Made by a program: the position numbers and the translations under genes. Under the pieces are notes generated by a model. The model worked only from the letters and a program-made list of their open reading frames with translations, was not told the DNA's origin and searched no databases. Shown here in pieces: positions 9,368 through 19,758 of a stretch of DNA of 64,000 nucleotides (position 1 is the first letter of the stretch; each line of letters opens with the position of its first letter). Source of the stretch: Pandoraea oxalativorans (lineage in GTDB: Bacteria > Pseudomonadota > Gammaproteobacteria > Burkholderiales > Burkholderiaceae); contig NZ_CP011253.3 in assembly GCF_000972785.3 (NCBI RefSeq), positions 1,612,001 through 1,676,000 on the forward strand, read 5' to 3'.

Positions 9368-10507
9368 GTGAATCTGCACGATGGCGCTGTCGAGGCGCAA
9401 GACGAAGTGTTATTCGACGTGACCAACGGGTTCGGTGTGATCACGCTCAACCGGCCGAAGGCGCTCAATGCCATCACGCACGGTATGGTGCGCGCCATGT
9501 GGCGACAACTCACGGCGTGGAAAGACGACCCCACCGTGCGTGCGGTGCTGATCGAAGGGGCGGGAGAAAAGGCGTTCTGCGCTGGCGGCGATGTCCGCGC
9601 GCTATACGACAGCCGGGTGAACAATGCCGACGCGCATCAGGCGTTCTTCGTCGACGAGTACCGGCTCGATTATCTGATTCACCGATATCCGAAGCCCTAT
9701 ATCGCGTTGCTCGACGGCATCGTCATGGGAGGGGGCATGGGTGTCGCGCAAGGCGCGGCGCTGCGCATTGTGACCGACAGAACGAAGCTCGCGATGCCGG
9801 AGACGGCCATCGGCTTGTTCCCGGACGTCGGCGCAAGCTGGTTCCTCGGCCACCTCGCACCGACGCTGGCGCGCTATCTCGGCCTGACCGGGGCAACCAT
9901 TACGGCGGCCGACACGCTCTACTGTGGACTCGCCGATGTCTGGGTCGAAGGCGATGCACTGGCGCAACTGCGCGAGGTGCTGCTGAAGTTCGAATGGGCT
10001 AAGGACGCCCCGAGCGCTACGGATCACGGTAACGACGCGTTGCTCGCGCGCCTGCGCGCCGCCATTCTGCCGCTGGGGCGAACGTCGTCGGACGCCGCGC
10101 CGCTTGCTGGCGTGAGAGCGCCGCTCGACCGACATTTCAGCGCCCTTGACGTGCCGGGCATCGTGGCGTCGCTGACGGCCGACGCCGACAATCCCTGGGC
10201 GGTCGAAACACTGGCGCTGCTTCGCCAACGCTCCCCGCTCAGTCTGTGTGTGACCGACCGGCAATTACAGAAGGGGCGACGCCTCGATCTGGCGGACGCT
10301 TTCAGGATGGAACTGGTGCTGGGCTATCACGCTTTCGCGTCCGGCGATTTCGTCGAGGGCGTCCGTGCGCTATTGATCGACAAGGACAAGCAACCCCGTT
10401 GGCGCTTCGCCACCTTGGACGACGTACCGACGACCGAGGTGGACGCCTTCTTTGTTTCGCCGTGGCCAGAAGGGCAGCATCCACTGAATGCGTTAGGCAG
10501 GGATTGA
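9368..10507 (+). CDS. Enoyl-CoA hydratase/isomerase family, 3-hydroxyisobutyryl-CoA hydrolase-like
   Basis: A 379-residue crotonase-fold protein. It is longer than simple enoyl-CoA hydratases (~260) and matches the HIBCH size class. Motifs include VITLNRPKALNAI, the oxyanion-hole AFCAGGDVRALYD and GGGMGVAQGAALRIVTD, then the HIBCH-typical MPETAIGLFPDVGASWFL. The start is GTG at 9368 with a purine-rich GAGGGGGAGGGCAA site. It is presumably co-transcribed with the acyl-CoA dehydrogenase. In valine catabolism HIBCH releases free 3-hydroxyisobutyrate. A 3-hydroxyisobutyrate dehydrogenase gene is not visible in this window. Confidence 0.85.
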   Translation: MNLHDGAVEAQDEVLFDVTNGFGVITLNRPKALNAITHGMVRAMWRQLTAWKDDPTVRAVLIEGAGEKAFCAGGDVRALYDSRVNNADAHQAFFVDEYRLDYLIHRYPKPYIALLDGIVMGGGMGVAQGAALRIVTDRTKLAMPETAIGLFPDVGASWFLGHLAPTLARYLGLTGATITAADTLYCGLADVWVEGDALAQLREVLLKFEWAKDAPSATDHGNDALLARLRAAILPLGRTSSDAAPLAGVRAPLDRHFSALDVPGIVASLTADADNPWAVETLALLRQRSPLSLCVTDRQLQKGRRLDLADAFRMELVLGYHAFASGDFVEGVRALLIDKDKQPRWRFATLDDVPTTEVDAFFVSPWPEGQHPLNALGRD

Positions 10508-10571
10508 ACTCGGGCAAACGCGTGCGACAATGCCGGTTTTGCGGGGGACCGCACAATCCGTTGGAGTCCAG

Positions 10572-11129
10572 ATGCTCGTCGAAATCGCCCGTCTGTTGCT
10601 AGACCTTGTTTTTTCGCTATTCGGCGCTTTATTGCTTTTGCGTGTGTGGATGCAGGCAACACGGCTGCCTCCGCGCAATCCGCTCTCTCAAGGGGTGTTC
10701 CAGTTCACCAACTGGATCGTGTTGCCGCTGCGGCGTGTCGTGCCGGGCGTTGGCGGGATCGACTGGGCCTGCGTGATCGGCGCATGGATCGCGGCGATTC
10801 TCTATCTGGTGCTGATCACGGCCGTGGTGGGGGTGTCGCCGGTCACGGTGTTCCCGCGTGGCTTGCTAGTGGCGCTGGTGCTCGTCGCCAAGTGGGGCGC
10901 CAATCTGGTGATGTGGCTCACGCTGCTGATGGCCGTGCTGTCGTGGGTCAATCCGCGGGCCACGGCGATGCCGATTCTCCAGCACTTGCTCGATCCGCTG
11001 CTGCGCCCGCTTCGCCGCGTCATTCCGATGGTCGGCGGCTTCGATCTCTCGCCGCTCGCGCTGTTCCTGCTGATGCAGATTCTGCTGATCGTGCTCGCGC
11101 GCTTAAGCCTGTTCTTCGCGATGCTCTGA
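10572..11129 (+). CDS. yggT: YggT family integral membrane protein
   Basis: A 185-residue protein made of two YggT repeats, each with a pair of hydrophobic helices and the conserved RVWMQATRLPPRNPLSQ...TNWIVLPLRRVVPG and SWVNPRATAMPILQHLLDPLLRPLRRVIP segments. YggT proteins are inner-membrane proteins linked to osmotic shock tolerance and, in Gram-positives, to septum genes; the molecular role is unsettled. I chose the ATG at 10572 (MLVEIARLLL), preceded by TTGGAG, over the longer frame from 10530. Confidence 0.85.
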   Translation: MLVEIARLLLDLVFSLFGALLLLRVWMQATRLPPRNPLSQGVFQFTNWIVLPLRRVVPGVGGIDWACVIGAWIAAILYLVLITAVVGVSPVTVFPRGLLVALVLVAKWGANLVMWLTLLMAVLSWVNPRATAMPILQHLLDPLLRPLRRVIPMVGGFDLSPLALFLLMQILLIVLARLSLFFAML

Positions 11130-11378
11130 CGCATCCGCGTTCGTGTTCGCAGGCAGCGATGTAGCTGCCTGCGGCACCCGTTCCAATCCAAGACGCCGCA
11201 ACACTCTGTGGCCGTCTTCGGTCACGCTCACTTTCGTTTGTCCCTCGTCCACGGCCACACGCACCAGACGCGCTTGTTCAAGCGCGGCGAGGTCGGGCGA
11301 TTCGAGCGCATCTGCATCGATGGGGCCCAGGGATGCGGCCGCCAGCAACAGCGTTGCGATTTCATGCGGGCTCAGCAT
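11103..11378 (-). CDS. Small hypothetical protein, winged-helix-like
   Basis: A 91-residue protein on the minus strand whose 3' end overlaps the yggT 3' end by 27 bp. An AAGGAG site lies 7 nt before the ATG at 11378 and only 1 nt before an upstream ATG at 11384, so I use 11378. The central part (LAALEQARLVRVAVDEGQTKV, then VTEDGHRVLRRLGL) reads like the turn and wing of a MarR/PadR-type helix-turn-helix; the C-terminal 20 residues are polar. I do not recognise a named family, and the function is unknown. Confidence 0.6.
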   Translation of the reverse strand: MLSPHEIATLLLAAASLGPIDADALESPDLAALEQARLVRVAVDEGQTKVSVTEDGHRVLRRLGLERVPQAATSLPANTNADASEHREEQA

Positions 11379-11847
11379 GGTCATGCTCCTTGAGGCTATA
11401 GCTTTCGCGTCGGCGCGATTCGTTCGTTCACAGTAACGGGCGAATGTAAGCCCGTGACTACGCCATGTTTACCGCACGTTACGACTCGCCTCCGACCAAG
11501 CCTCCCCAGGCGGTCCAGTGACTGTCCTGTGAATCTGCTACCTGACGACTGAGTGATATCGAAGCGATATCCGAGTGACGCTGCGCGACGCTTGTGAACC
11601 GGCGCGCAGTGAAACCGTACTTCAGCGTCGGATCGCAAAGCCGCCGGCAAGTTCGTGCATTCGGGTTTGCCCTAGTATGCCCGCTTTTTACGTATGACGG
11701 AGGTCGTGCCCCCTTGTTTTGACAGGGTTTGCGGGCTGTGAGGGGGAAATCCACGCGTGTTCGACGCTCGGCTGGCAGCATTTGAACTATTTTTTTCTTT
11801 TGACGGGGTGCCGATGAAAATATACTTTCCTTCACTCCGAAGGAAGG
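11379..11847. other. Intergenic region before the RpiR operon
   Basis: A 469-bp gap with no supported gene. The distal part is AT-richer and holds a candidate sigma-70 promoter for the RpiR gene. Confidence 0.5.
11799..11826 (+). promoter_or_regulatory. Candidate sigma-70 promoter of RpiR operon
   Basis: TTTGAC (11799-11804) and TATACT (11821-11826) are separated by 16 bp. Transcription would begin about 15 bp before the AAGGAAGG/ATG of the RpiR gene, giving a very short leader. Confidence 0.45.
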
Positions 11848-13023
11848 ATGCGTTTCAATTTCATGATCGATGCCGATTCGTTGCCCGCCGACCTGCCGCT
11901 CACTGAGCGCATCGTGCGAGCCATGCCCGAACTGACGCCCGCGCAGCAGCGCATGGCGGCGTTCGTGCTCGACAACACGTTTCGCGCCGCGACCATGCGC
12001 ATCGACGAATTTGCCGACGCCGTTGGCGTGTCGCTCGCAACCGTCAACCGTTTCGCCCGCGCGCTCGGCTTCGACGGCTACCCCCAATGCCGTGCGGCCA
12101 TGGTTCGCGGCTACGAGGCGACGCTGGCCCCTATCGAAAGCCTGCGCACGAGCAAGGCGCAGGCGAGCGACAGCGCGGACGTGATGGCCGCGTCCCTTGC
12201 GCAGGCCATCGAGAATCTGGACTGGACCCGTCGCGCACTCGACGCGGGGACGTGCGAGCGCGCCATCGAGTCGATTCTGCAAGCGCACCGCATTTACGTG
12301 CTGGGACTGGGGGCGAGCGGTTATCTCGCCGGTCTGCTCCATCATGGTCTCGATCCCTATTGTGAAAACGTGCAGTCGGTCGTCGGCGCAGGCGGATCGA
12401 CGCATGCTGCACGTCAGCTCTTCAAATTGCGCGAGGGCGATCTGGTGATCGCGCTCGGTTTCCCGCGCTACGTCTCCGACACCGTGACGCTGTGCCGTCG
12501 CCTGCGCGGGCGTGGTGTGTCGGTGATGGTGCTGACCGACAGTCCGACGTCGCCGCTGGCGCCGCTGGGCGATATCGTCCTCTTCGTGCGTAGCAAGCCG
12601 CGTCTGTCGAGCAACTCCGAAGCGAGCGTGCTGGCGATAATCGACGCCATTTGCGACGCCGTCGCACAACGTGCGAAACACGCCGTGGACCGCGCCACCG
12701 AACTGACCGATTTCCTGCTCCCGTGGATCGACTCGGCGTCGCAGAGTCCGTCGAACGCACCGGCCAATGTGGCCAGAGCGGTGGCCCGAGCGCCGTCGCC
12801 CGTCGTCGGACGCGTCGCGACCGCTGCCGCCACCGCGACCACCGCGACTACTGCCACCGCCGCCGCCGTGAAGTCGCTGTCGAACCCCGTAACGGCGGCG
12901 ACGGCCAGCCCGCAGGGCGCACCGAATCCGGTCCATCAGACCGCATCCCGACATTCGAGTCATGCCAGCACGGCGTCCGGCGCGACGCCTGTTGGTCTGG
13001 ACAGAAAGGACAACGCATCATGA
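11848..13023 (+). CDS. MurR/RpiR family transcriptional regulator (HTH + SIS)
   Basis: A 391-residue regulator. The N-terminal RpiR helix-turn-helix is at about residues 15-90 (LTPAQQRMAAFVLDN, IDEFADAVGVSLATVNRFAR). A SIS phosphosugar-binding domain follows at ~120-280 (YVLGLGASGYLAGLLHHGL, VIALGFPRYVSDTV, VSVMVLTDSPTSPLAPLGD). Beyond residue ~290 there is an unusual ~100-residue tail rich in Ala, Thr, Ser and Val, not part of the family. Its TGA overlaps the ATG of the isoaspartyl peptidase (ATGA), so it heads the peptide-scavenging operon and probably regulates it. RpiR proteins normally sense sugar phosphates; here the ligand may be a cell-wall sugar or peptide derivative. Confidence 0.9.
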   Translation: MRFNFMIDADSLPADLPLTERIVRAMPELTPAQQRMAAFVLDNTFRAATMRIDEFADAVGVSLATVNRFARALGFDGYPQCRAAMVRGYEATLAPIESLRTSKAQASDSADVMAASLAQAIENLDWTRRALDAGTCERAIESILQAHRIYVLGLGASGYLAGLLHHGLDPYCENVQSVVGAGGSTHAARQLFKLREGDLVIALGFPRYVSDTVTLCRRLRGRGVSVMVLTDSPTSPLAPLGDIVLFVRSKPRLSSNSEASVLAIIDAICDAVAQRAKHAVDRATELTDFLLPWIDSASQSPSNAPANVARAVARAPSPVVGRVATAAATATTATTATAAAVKSLSNPVTAATASPQGAPNPVHQTASRHSSHASTASGATPVGLDRKDNAS

Positions 13024-13976
13024 GCCACGCCCAACGCGCAGTCATCGCCATTCACGGCGGTGCCGGAACGATCAGCCGAGACACGTCGCCCGAAGAACTC
13101 AAGGCGTATCACGAGGCCCTGGCCGACGTGCTGCGCGCCGGTCAGGCCGTGTTGGCGGCGGGCGGATCCGCGCTCGACGCGGTCACCGTAGCCGTGCAGC
13201 ATCTCGAAGATTGCCCGCGCTTCAATGCCGGACGGGGTGCGGTCTTCACCCACGAAGGCACGCACGAACTCGACGCCGCGATCATGAACGGCACGACGCT
13301 CGACGCCGGTGCCATTGCTTGCGTTCATCGAGTACGCAACCCGATTCTGGCGGCTCGCTCGGTGCTGGAGCACAGCCCGCACGTCCTGCTCGTGGGCGAG
13401 GGCGCAGAAGCCTTCGCTGCGGCGAACGGTGCCGAACTCGTCGATCCCGAGTACTTCTTTACCGAAGCCCGTTACGCCCAGTTGCAGCGCGCGCTGGCGA
13501 GTGCGGCCGTGTCGCTCGATCACGACATGCCGCTCAAGAAAGAGCCCATCGATCCGGACACGAAGTTCGGCACGGTCGGCGCAGTCGCCTGCGACATGCA
13601 CGGCCATGTGGCAGCCGCGACCTCTACCGGCGGGATGACGAACAAGGCCATCGGCCGCGTGGGCGATTCGCCGCTGATCGGCGCGGGCTGTTATGCGAAC
13701 GACGCCACGGCCGCCGTGTCGGCGACGGGCACCGGCGAGGCGTTCATTCGCGCCGTCGCGTGCTACGAAGTGGGCGCGCTGATGGCCTACGCGGGCCTGT
13801 CGCTGGCCGATGCAGCCGAGCGCGTTATTCGCGAGCGTCTACCGCGCGTGGATGGCCGCGGCGGTCTGATCGCGGTGGACGCACAGGGCAACGTGGCGCT
13901 GCCGTTCAACACGGAAGGGATGTATCGCGGCGTGGCCCGTGTCGGCGAGACGCCGGTGACGGCCATTCACGAATAA
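13020..13976 (+). CDS. iaaA: Isoaspartyl peptidase / L-asparaginase (Ntn hydrolase)
   Basis: A 318-residue plant-type asparaginase that hydrolyses beta-aspartyl dipeptides and asparagine. It starts VIAIHGGAGTI, the family N-terminal signature. The autocleavage nucleophile Thr is in DTKFGTVGAVACD, splitting the precursor into alpha and beta subunits, and TGGMTNKAIGRVGDSPL forms the substrate pocket. Its start overlaps the regulator stop by 4 bp (ATGA), and an AAGGA site lies inside the regulator end. In E. coli iaaA precedes gsiABCD in the same way. Degradation products of isoaspartyl peptides would feed aspartate metabolism. Confidence 0.94.
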   Translation: MSHAQRAVIAIHGGAGTISRDTSPEELKAYHEALADVLRAGQAVLAAGGSALDAVTVAVQHLEDCPRFNAGRGAVFTHEGTHELDAAIMNGTTLDAGAIACVHRVRNPILAARSVLEHSPHVLLVGEGAEAFAAANGAELVDPEYFFTEARYAQLQRALASAAVSLDHDMPLKKEPIDPDTKFGTVGAVACDMHGHVAAATSTGGMTNKAIGRVGDSPLIGAGCYANDATAAVSATGTGEAFIRAVACYEVGALMAYAGLSLADAAERVIRERLPRVDGRGGLIAVDAQGNVALPFNTEGMYRGVARVGETPVTAIHE

Positions 13977-14087
13977 CGAGCATGAATATCGCCTGACGTC
14001 CGACGACGGCAGGCAGGACAGGGCGGCACCGGCGACGGCACCGCCCTTGGCAACAGATTCGGCAAGCGAAGATTAGCGAGGACAGGC

Positions 14088-15974
14088 GTGGCTGAGCGTA
14101 AGACAACCCCCACCATTTCGTTGCCCGACGAGCGTGTGCTCGACGTGAGCGGCATCTCCGTGCAGTTCGCGACCTCCGAGCGCGTGGTCACGGCCGTGCG
14201 TGACCTGTCCTTTCACGTCGACCGGGGCGAGACGCTCGCCATCGTCGGCGAATCCGGCTCGGGCAAGTCGGTGACGTCGCTGGCCGCCATGCGTCTCGTG
14301 GAAAACGGCGGCGGACGCATCACGCAGGGCACGATGATCATGCGCCGTCGCAATGGCCGCCTGGTCGATCTCACGCGTGCGAGCGGCCACACCATGCGCA
14401 GCATCCGGGGCGCCGACATGGCGATGATCTTCCAGGAGCCGATGACGTCGCTCAACCCGGTGTTTCCGGTCGGTGAGCAGATCGCCGAGTCGATTCGTCT
14501 GCACCAGGGCAAGGACGCCGCCGCCGCGCGCGCCGAAGCCCTGCGCACGCTCGAACTCGTGCGCATTCCCGAAGCGCGCCGCGTGCTCGGCCGGTTCCCG
14601 CACCAGCTCTCCGGCGGCATGCGTCAGCGCGTAATGATCGCGATGGCGCTCTCGTGCAAGCCGGGCTTGCTGATTGCAGACGAGCCGACCACCGCCCTCG
14701 ACGTGACCATTCAGGCGCAGATCCTGCAACTGATTCGCGCGTTGCAGGACGAGATGCACATGGGCGTAGTGTTCATTACCCACGACATGGGCGTGGTCGC
14801 CGAGGTCGCCGACCGCGTGCTGGTCATGCATCGCGGCGACAAGGTCGAAGAAGGCAAGTCGGCGGAAATCTTCGCCGCACCGCGTGAGCGCTACACGCAG
14901 GCGCTGCTCTCGGCCGTGCCGCGTCTCGGTTCGATGCAAGGCACCGATCTGCCGGCACGCTTCCCGCTGCTGCGCTACGACGCACCGCCCGACGCCAAGC
15001 CCGCTGCCGAAACGCCGCAGCCAACGGTCAAGACCGAGGCCGGTCCGATCCTGCGCGTGAAGGATCTCGTCGCGCGCTTCGATGTGCCGTCGGGTTTATT
15101 CGGTCGCGTGAAACAGCGCGTGCATGCGGTCGAGCGGGTGAGTTTCGACCTGTACCCCGGCGAGACGCTGGGGCTCGTGGGCGAATCGGGATGCGGCAAG
15201 TCGACGACCGGCCGTGCGCTGCTGCGTCTGGTCGCCAGTCAGGGCGGCTCCATCGAGTTCGGCGGCAAGCCGATTCACGATCTCGCAGGCCGCGCCTTGC
15301 AGACGCTGCGCCGCGATATCCAGTTCATCTTCCAGGACCCGTTCGCGTCGCTCGATCCGCGTCTGACGGTGGGCTTCTCGATCATGGAACCGCTGCTGGT
15401 GCATGGCGTGGCGAGCGGCGCTGAAGCCGAAAAGCGCGTGGCGGAATTGCTGGAGCGCGTGGGCCTGCCCGCCGAATACGCTCAGCGTTATCCGCATGAA
15501 TTCTCGGGCGGTCAGCGTCAGCGTATCGCGATCGCGCGGGCACTGGCGCTCAAGCCCAAGGTCGTGATCGCCGACGAATCCGTCTCGGCGCTCGACGTCT
15601 CCGTGCAGGCGCAGATCATCAACCTGATGCTCGACCTGCAAAAGGAGTTCGGTATCGCGTTCCTGTTCATCTCGCACGACATGGCGGTCGTGGAGCGCAT
15701 CAGCCATCGTGTGGCGGTGATGTTCCTCGGTCAGATCGTCGAGATCGGCCCGCGCCGCGCGATTTTCGAAAACCCCCAGCATCCGTACACGAAGAAACTG
15801 ATGTCGGCGGTGCCGATCGCCGATCCGGCGCGTCGTCACGCCAAACGCGAGCTGCTGACGGAAGAGATTCCGAGCCCGATCCGCGCGCTCGGCGACGAGC
15901 CGCAGGTGCAGCCGTTGGTCGAAGTCGGCGCAGGGCACTTTGTCGCGCGCCATCGCGTGGCCGGTGCTTATTGA
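14088..15974 (+). CDS. gsiA: Glutathione/dipeptide ABC importer, fused ATP-binding protein GsiA
   Basis: A 628-residue protein with two complete ABC-ATPase domains in tandem. Domain 1 (~15-265) has Walker A GESGSGKS, signature LSGGMRQR and Walker B LLIADEPT. Domain 2 (~325-590) has [16 protein letters not shown] and VVIADESVS, each followed by the oligopeptide C-terminal extension ([16 protein letters not shown]). The Walker B of domain 2 ends ADES rather than the commoner ADEP, as in other GsiA/DppD-type proteins. The start is GTG at 14088. It energises uptake through GsiC/GsiD. Glutathione is the known E. coli substrate; gamma- or beta-linked peptides are equally possible here. Confidence 0.9.
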   Translation: MAERKTTPTISLPDERVLDVSGISVQFATSERVVTAVRDLSFHVDRGETLAIVGESGSGKSVTSLAAMRLVENGGGRITQGTMIMRRRNGRLVDLTRASGHTMRSIRGADMAMIFQEPMTSLNPVFPVGEQIAESIRLHQGKDAAAARAEALRTLELVRIPEARRVLGRFPHQLSGGMRQRVMIAMALSCKPGLLIADEPTTALDVTIQAQILQLIRALQDEMHMGVVFITHDMGVVAEVADRVLVMHRGDKVEEGKSAEIFAAPRERYTQALLSAVPRLGSMQGTDLPARFPLLRYDAPPDAKPAAETPQPTVKTEAGPILRVKDLVARFDVPSGLFGRVKQRVHAVERVSFDLYPGETLGLVGESGCGKSTTGRALLRLVASQGGSIEFGGKPIHDLAGRALQTLRRDIQFIFQDPFASLDPRLTVGFSIMEPLLVHGVASGAEAEKRVAELLERVGLPAEYAQRYPHEFSGGQRQRIAIARALALKPKVVIADESVSALDVSVQAQIINLMLDLQKEFGIAFLFISHDMAVVERISHRVAVMFLGQIVEIGPRRAIFENPQHPYTKKLMSAVPIADPARRHAKRELLTEEIPSPIRALGDEPQVQPLVEVGAGHFVARHRVAGAY

Positions 15975-16160
15975 TGCGTACGTCCCGAACGTCGTGAGCC
16001 GAACCCGTTTTTCCCGGGAGCGATGGCTTCGCAACCGGTAGTTTCAGGCAGTTCCAGGCGGTAACCCTTGCTGTTCATGTTCTCACCATAATGCCCGCCA
16101 AGTGGCGCAGTCGGACGACTGGCCCGGGGCGACCCCGTCAGACCAGAAGGAGAAAGACAG

Positions 16161-17720
16161 ATGTCGAAAAACGTTTTGTTGGGCGCTCGCTGGAAAACCG
16201 CGCTCGCGTCCGTCGCTGTGGCGTCCGCCGTGTTCGGTGCAGGCCCGGCGTTTGCCGCCAAGGATGTCGTGATGGCCGTGCAATCGACCTTCACGACGAT
16301 GGATCCGTACGATGCGAACGATACGCTGTCGCAAGCCGTCGCCAAGTCGTTCTACGAGGGCATGTTCGGTTTCGACAAGGACATGAAGCTCATCAACGTG
16401 CTGGCCGATAGCTATACGGTCTCGCCCGATGGCCTCGTGTACACGATCAAGCTCAAGTCGGGTGTGAAGTTCCAGGACGGCACGAACTTCGACGCCGCCG
16501 CCGTGAAGGCAACGTTCGATCGCGTGACGAACCCGGACAACAAGCTCAAGCGCTACAACCTGTACAAGGAAATCGCCAAGACGGAAGCCGTCGACGCGCA
16601 CACGGTGAAGTTCACGCTCAAGGAGCCGTTCTCTCCGTTCATCAACACGCTGGCGCACCCGTCGGCCGTGATCATCTCGCCCGAAGCGCTCAAGAAGTAC
16701 GGCAAGGACATCGCTTCGCACCCGGTCGGCACGGGCCCGTTCGAGTTCGTCGAATGGAACCGCACCGATTACGTGAAGGTGAAGAAGTTCGACGGCTACT
16801 GGAAGAAGGGCTATCCGAAGGTCGACACGATCACCTTCAAGCCGGTGGTGGACAACAACACGCGCGCCGCCGTCATGCAGACGGGCGAAGCCGGTTTTGC
16901 CTTTCCGGTGCCGTATGAGCAGGCCGAAGGCCTGAAGTCGGGCGGCAAGGTGGACGTGATCGCCGGTCCGTCGATCATCCAGCGCTATGTGAGCTTCAAC
17001 ACGAAGCAGAAGCCGTTCGACGACGTGCGCGTGCGTCAGGCCATCAACTACGCCATCAACAAGGAAGCGCTGGTGAAGGTGGCCTTCGCAGGCTACGCCA
17101 CGCCGGCCGACGGTGTGGTGCCGAAGGGCGTCGACTACGCGGTCAAGACCGGCCCGTGGCCGTACAACCCGGCCAAGGCCAAGGAACTGCTCAAGGAAGC
17201 CGGTTATCCGAACGGCTTCGAGACCGTGCTGTGGTCCGCCTACACGTACACCACGGCGCAGAAGGTCATCCAGTTCGTGCAGCAGCAACTGGCGCAGGTC
17301 GGCATCAAAGCGCAAGTGCGCGCGCTCGAAGCCGGTCAGCGTGTCGAGCTGGTCGAGTCCGCACCGGACCCCGACAAGGCCCCGGTGCGCATGTACTACG
17401 TGGGCTGGTCGTCGTCGACGGGTGAAGCCGACTGGGCGCTGCGCCCGCTGCTGAGCTCGGAATCGTTCCCGCCGAAGCTGTTCAACACGGCGTACTACAA
17501 GAACGAAGCGGTCGACGCGGACTTCAACAAGGCGCTGCTCACGACCGACCGTGCCGAGAAGACGAAGCTGTACACGGACGCACAACAGAAGATCTGGAAC
17601 GACGCGCCCTGGGCGTTCCTCGTGACGGAAAAGCTGCTGTACGCACGTAATAAGAACCTGAGCGGCGTGTACACGATGCCCGACGGTTCGTTCAACTTCA
17701 CCGACATCTCGATGAAGTAA
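16161..17720 (+). CDS. gsiB: Periplasmic peptide/glutathione-binding protein GsiB
   Basis: A 519-residue SBP family 5 protein. A signal peptide occupies residues 1-32 (basic start, [22 protein letters not shown]). The core has [21 protein letters not shown], the cluster C signature, and [21 protein letters not shown], typical of DppA/OppA/GsiB. AGAAGGAG lies eight bases before the ATG. It lies 186 bp after gsiA and 178 bp before gsiC, with a strong hairpin following, suggesting higher expression than the permeases. It delivers peptide substrate to GsiCD. Confidence 0.9.
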   Translation: MSKNVLLGARWKTALASVAVASAVFGAGPAFAAKDVVMAVQSTFTTMDPYDANDTLSQAVAKSFYEGMFGFDKDMKLINVLADSYTVSPDGLVYTIKLKSGVKFQDGTNFDAAAVKATFDRVTNPDNKLKRYNLYKEIAKTEAVDAHTVKFTLKEPFSPFINTLAHPSAVIISPEALKKYGKDIASHPVGTGPFEFVEWNRTDYVKVKKFDGYWKKGYPKVDTITFKPVVDNNTRAAVMQTGEAGFAFPVPYEQAEGLKSGGKVDVIAGPSIIQRYVSFNTKQKPFDDVRVRQAINYAINKEALVKVAFAGYATPADGVVPKGVDYAVKTGPWPYNPAKAKELLKEAGYPNGFETVLWSAYTYTTAQKVIQFVQQQLAQVGIKAQVRALEAGQRVELVESAPDPDKAPVRMYYVGWSSSTGEADWALRPLLSSESFPPKLFNTAYYKNEAVDADFNKALLTTDRAEKTKLYTDAQQKIWNDAPWAFLVTEKLLYARNKNLSGVYTMPDGSFNFTDISMK

Positions 17721-17736
17721 GCGCGTGGCGCGTGTG

Positions 17737-17756
17737 CGCCCCGGAATGCCGGGGCG
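17737..17756 (+). other. Intercistronic hairpin after gsiB
   Basis: CGCCCCGG (17737-17744) pairs perfectly with CCGGGGCG (17749-17756) across an AATG loop, 17 bp after the gsiB stop. There is no T-tract. It is a likely 3' stabiliser giving excess binding-protein mRNA over permease mRNA. Confidence 0.6.
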
Positions 17757-17898
17757 GCGCGCGTGCGACATGCATTCGATGTGCGTTCGATGTGCGCGTG
17801 ATGTTCCCCGCGCCGCCCGGTCCAGCGAATAAGCTTCGACGCTGGCGGCGCGGTCTACCGCAAGACATGGTTTCGGCAAGACGTTCGGCAAGACTGCG

Positions 17899-18819
17899 AT
17901 GCTCAATTACTTTCTCAAACGCCTGCTTGGCCTGATCCCCACGCTGCTGATCGTGGCAGTGCTGGTGTTCGCCTTCGTGCACATGTTGCCGGGCGATCCG
18001 GCGCGTCTGGCGGCCGGTCCGCAGGCGGACGAGGCGACCGTGGCGCTGGTGCGCCAGGATCTCGGCCTCGACAAGCCGCTGCTCACGCAGTTCACGTCCT
18101 TCATCTCGAACGCCGTGCGCGGCGATTTCGGGCCGTCGATGCGCAGCAAGCAGCCGGTCTCGCAAGAGATCTCCAGCCGCTTCCTGCCCACGTTGTGGCT
18201 CACACTCGTGAGCATGGTGTGGTCGGTGGTGATCGGCATGGGGCTCGGCGTAGCCTCGGCGGTGTGGCGCAATCGCTGGCCCGACCGGCTTGGCATGACC
18301 TTCGCTGTCTCCGGTATCTCGTTCCCGGCGTTCGCGCTGGGCATGCTCCTGATGCAGATTTTCTCGGTGCAGCTCGGCTGGTTGCCGACCATCGGCGCCG
18401 ACTCGTGGAAGAGCTACATCCTGCCCTCGATTACGTTGGGCGCGGCCGTGGCCGCCGTGATGGCGCGCTTCACACGCTCGGCCTTCGTCGAGGTGCTGCA
18501 TGAAGACTTCGTGCGCACCGCGCGTGCGAAGGGTCTCAACGAAATGCGCGTGGTGTTCAAGCACGCGTTGCGTAACGCCATGATCCCTGTCGTCACGATG
18601 ATGGGGTTGCAGTTCGGTTTTCTGCTTGGTGGCTCGATTGTCGTCGAGGTGGTGTTCAACTGGCCCGGGCTCGGACGCCTGCTGATCGACTCGGTCGAGA
18701 TGCGCGACTACCCGGCGATTCAGGCGCTGGTGCTGCTGTTCTCGCTTGAGTTCATTCTGATCAACCTCGTGGTCGACGTGCTGTACGCCGTCATCAACCC
18801 GACCATTCGCTACAAGTGA
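17899..18819 (+). CDS. gsiC: Peptide ABC transporter permease GsiC
   Basis: A 306-residue inner-membrane permease with six predicted TM helices, beginning [19 protein letters not shown], the standard DppB/GsiC N-terminus. The EAA coupling loop lies near residue 210 ([21 protein letters not shown]...[12 protein letters not shown]). It forms a heterodimer channel with GsiD, whose ATG is 10 bp downstream of this stop. Confidence 0.9.
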   Translation: MLNYFLKRLLGLIPTLLIVAVLVFAFVHMLPGDPARLAAGPQADEATVALVRQDLGLDKPLLTQFTSFISNAVRGDFGPSMRSKQPVSQEISSRFLPTLWLTLVSMVWSVVIGMGLGVASAVWRNRWPDRLGMTFAVSGISFPAFALGMLLMQIFSVQLGWLPTIGADSWKSYILPSITLGAAVAAVMARFTRSAFVEVLHEDFVRTARAKGLNEMRVVFKHALRNAMIPVVTMMGLQFGFLLGGSIVVEVVFNWPGLGRLLIDSVEMRDYPAIQALVLLFSLEFILINLVVDVLYAVINPTIRYK

Positions 18820-18829
18820 GGCAAGCACA

Positions 18830-19735
18830 ATGAGCGCAAGCCAACCGACAACGGCCGCGAACGCGGCTGCCGCCAGCAACAGCCGCGTACGCACGCCGTG
18901 GCGCGAAGTCTGGCGCAAGTTCAAGAAGCAACACATCGCGATGGTCGCCGGGGCGTTCGTGCTGGCACTGGTCGTCGTTGCGATTCTCGCGCCGCACCTG
19001 GTGCCGTTCGACCCGGAGAACTTCTTCGACTACGACGCGCTCAATGCCGGACCGTCCGCGAAGCACTGGTTCGGCGTCGACTCGCTCGGTCGCGACATCT
19101 TCAGCCGCGCGCTCGCCGGTTCGCGCATCTCGCTCGCCGCCGGCTTCGGCTCGGTCGCGCTCGGGGCGGTCATCGGTACGGTGCTCGGTCTGCTGGCCGG
19201 GTATTACGAAGGCTGGTGGGACCGCATCGTCATGCGTATCTCCGACGTGCTGTTTGCCTTCCCCGGCATTCTGCTGGCCATCGGTGTGGTGGCGGTGCTG
19301 GGTAACGGCATGATCAACGTGATCGTGGCGGTGGCTATCTTCTCGATTCCGGCATTCGCCCGCCTCGTGCGCGGCAACACGCTGGTGCTCAAGCATCTGA
19401 CGTACATCGAAGCGGCGCGCTCCATCGGGGCGTCCGACTGGACGATCATCATGCGGCACATTCTGCCGGGGACGGTGTCGTCCATCGTCGTGTATTTCTC
19501 GATGCGTATCGGCACCTCGATCATCACGGCCGCGAGCCTGTCGTTCCTCGGTCTGGGCGCACAGCCGCCGACGCCGGAGTGGGGCGCAATGCTCAACGAA
19601 GCGCGCGCCGACATGGTCAACGCCCCGCACATCGCCATCTTCCCGAGTCTGGCCATCTTTCTGACCGTGCTCGCCTTCAACTTGCTGGGCGACGGTCTGC
19701 GCGACGCGCTCGATCCGAAGCTCGACCGGCACTGA
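18830..19735 (+). CDS. gsiD: Peptide ABC transporter permease GsiD
   Basis: A 301-residue permease of the DppC/GsiD class. It has a cytoplasmic N-tail, TM1 ([19 protein letters not shown]), the periplasmic [15 protein letters not shown] signature of DppC-type proteins and the EAA loop ([28 protein letters not shown]). It is coupled to gsiC by a 10-bp gap. A peptidase gene starts 23 bp after its stop, joining uptake directly to hydrolysis. Confidence 0.9.
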   Translation: MSASQPTTAANAAAASNSRVRTPWREVWRKFKKQHIAMVAGAFVLALVVVAILAPHLVPFDPENFFDYDALNAGPSAKHWFGVDSLGRDIFSRALAGSRISLAAGFGSVALGAVIGTVLGLLAGYYEGWWDRIVMRISDVLFAFPGILLAIGVVAVLGNGMINVIVAVAIFSIPAFARLVRGNTLVLKHLTYIEAARSIGASDWTIIMRHILPGTVSSIVVYFSMRIGTSIITAASLSFLGLGAQPPTPEWGAMLNEARADMVNAPHIAIFPSLAIFLTVLAFNLLGDGLRDALDPKLDRH

Positions 19736-19758
19736 TATTCCCGCAGGAGCGCGAAGCC

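Noticed and set aside
11479..12963. Minus-strand open frame of 494 codons over the RpiR gene
   Set aside because: Antisense shadow with Gly/Arg runs produced by the Ala/Thr-rich tail of the RpiR protein.
16083..17906. Minus-strand open frame of 607 codons over gsiB
   Set aside because: Antisense shadow of the binding-protein gene; no start signal or domain, and composition dominated by Arg and Val.
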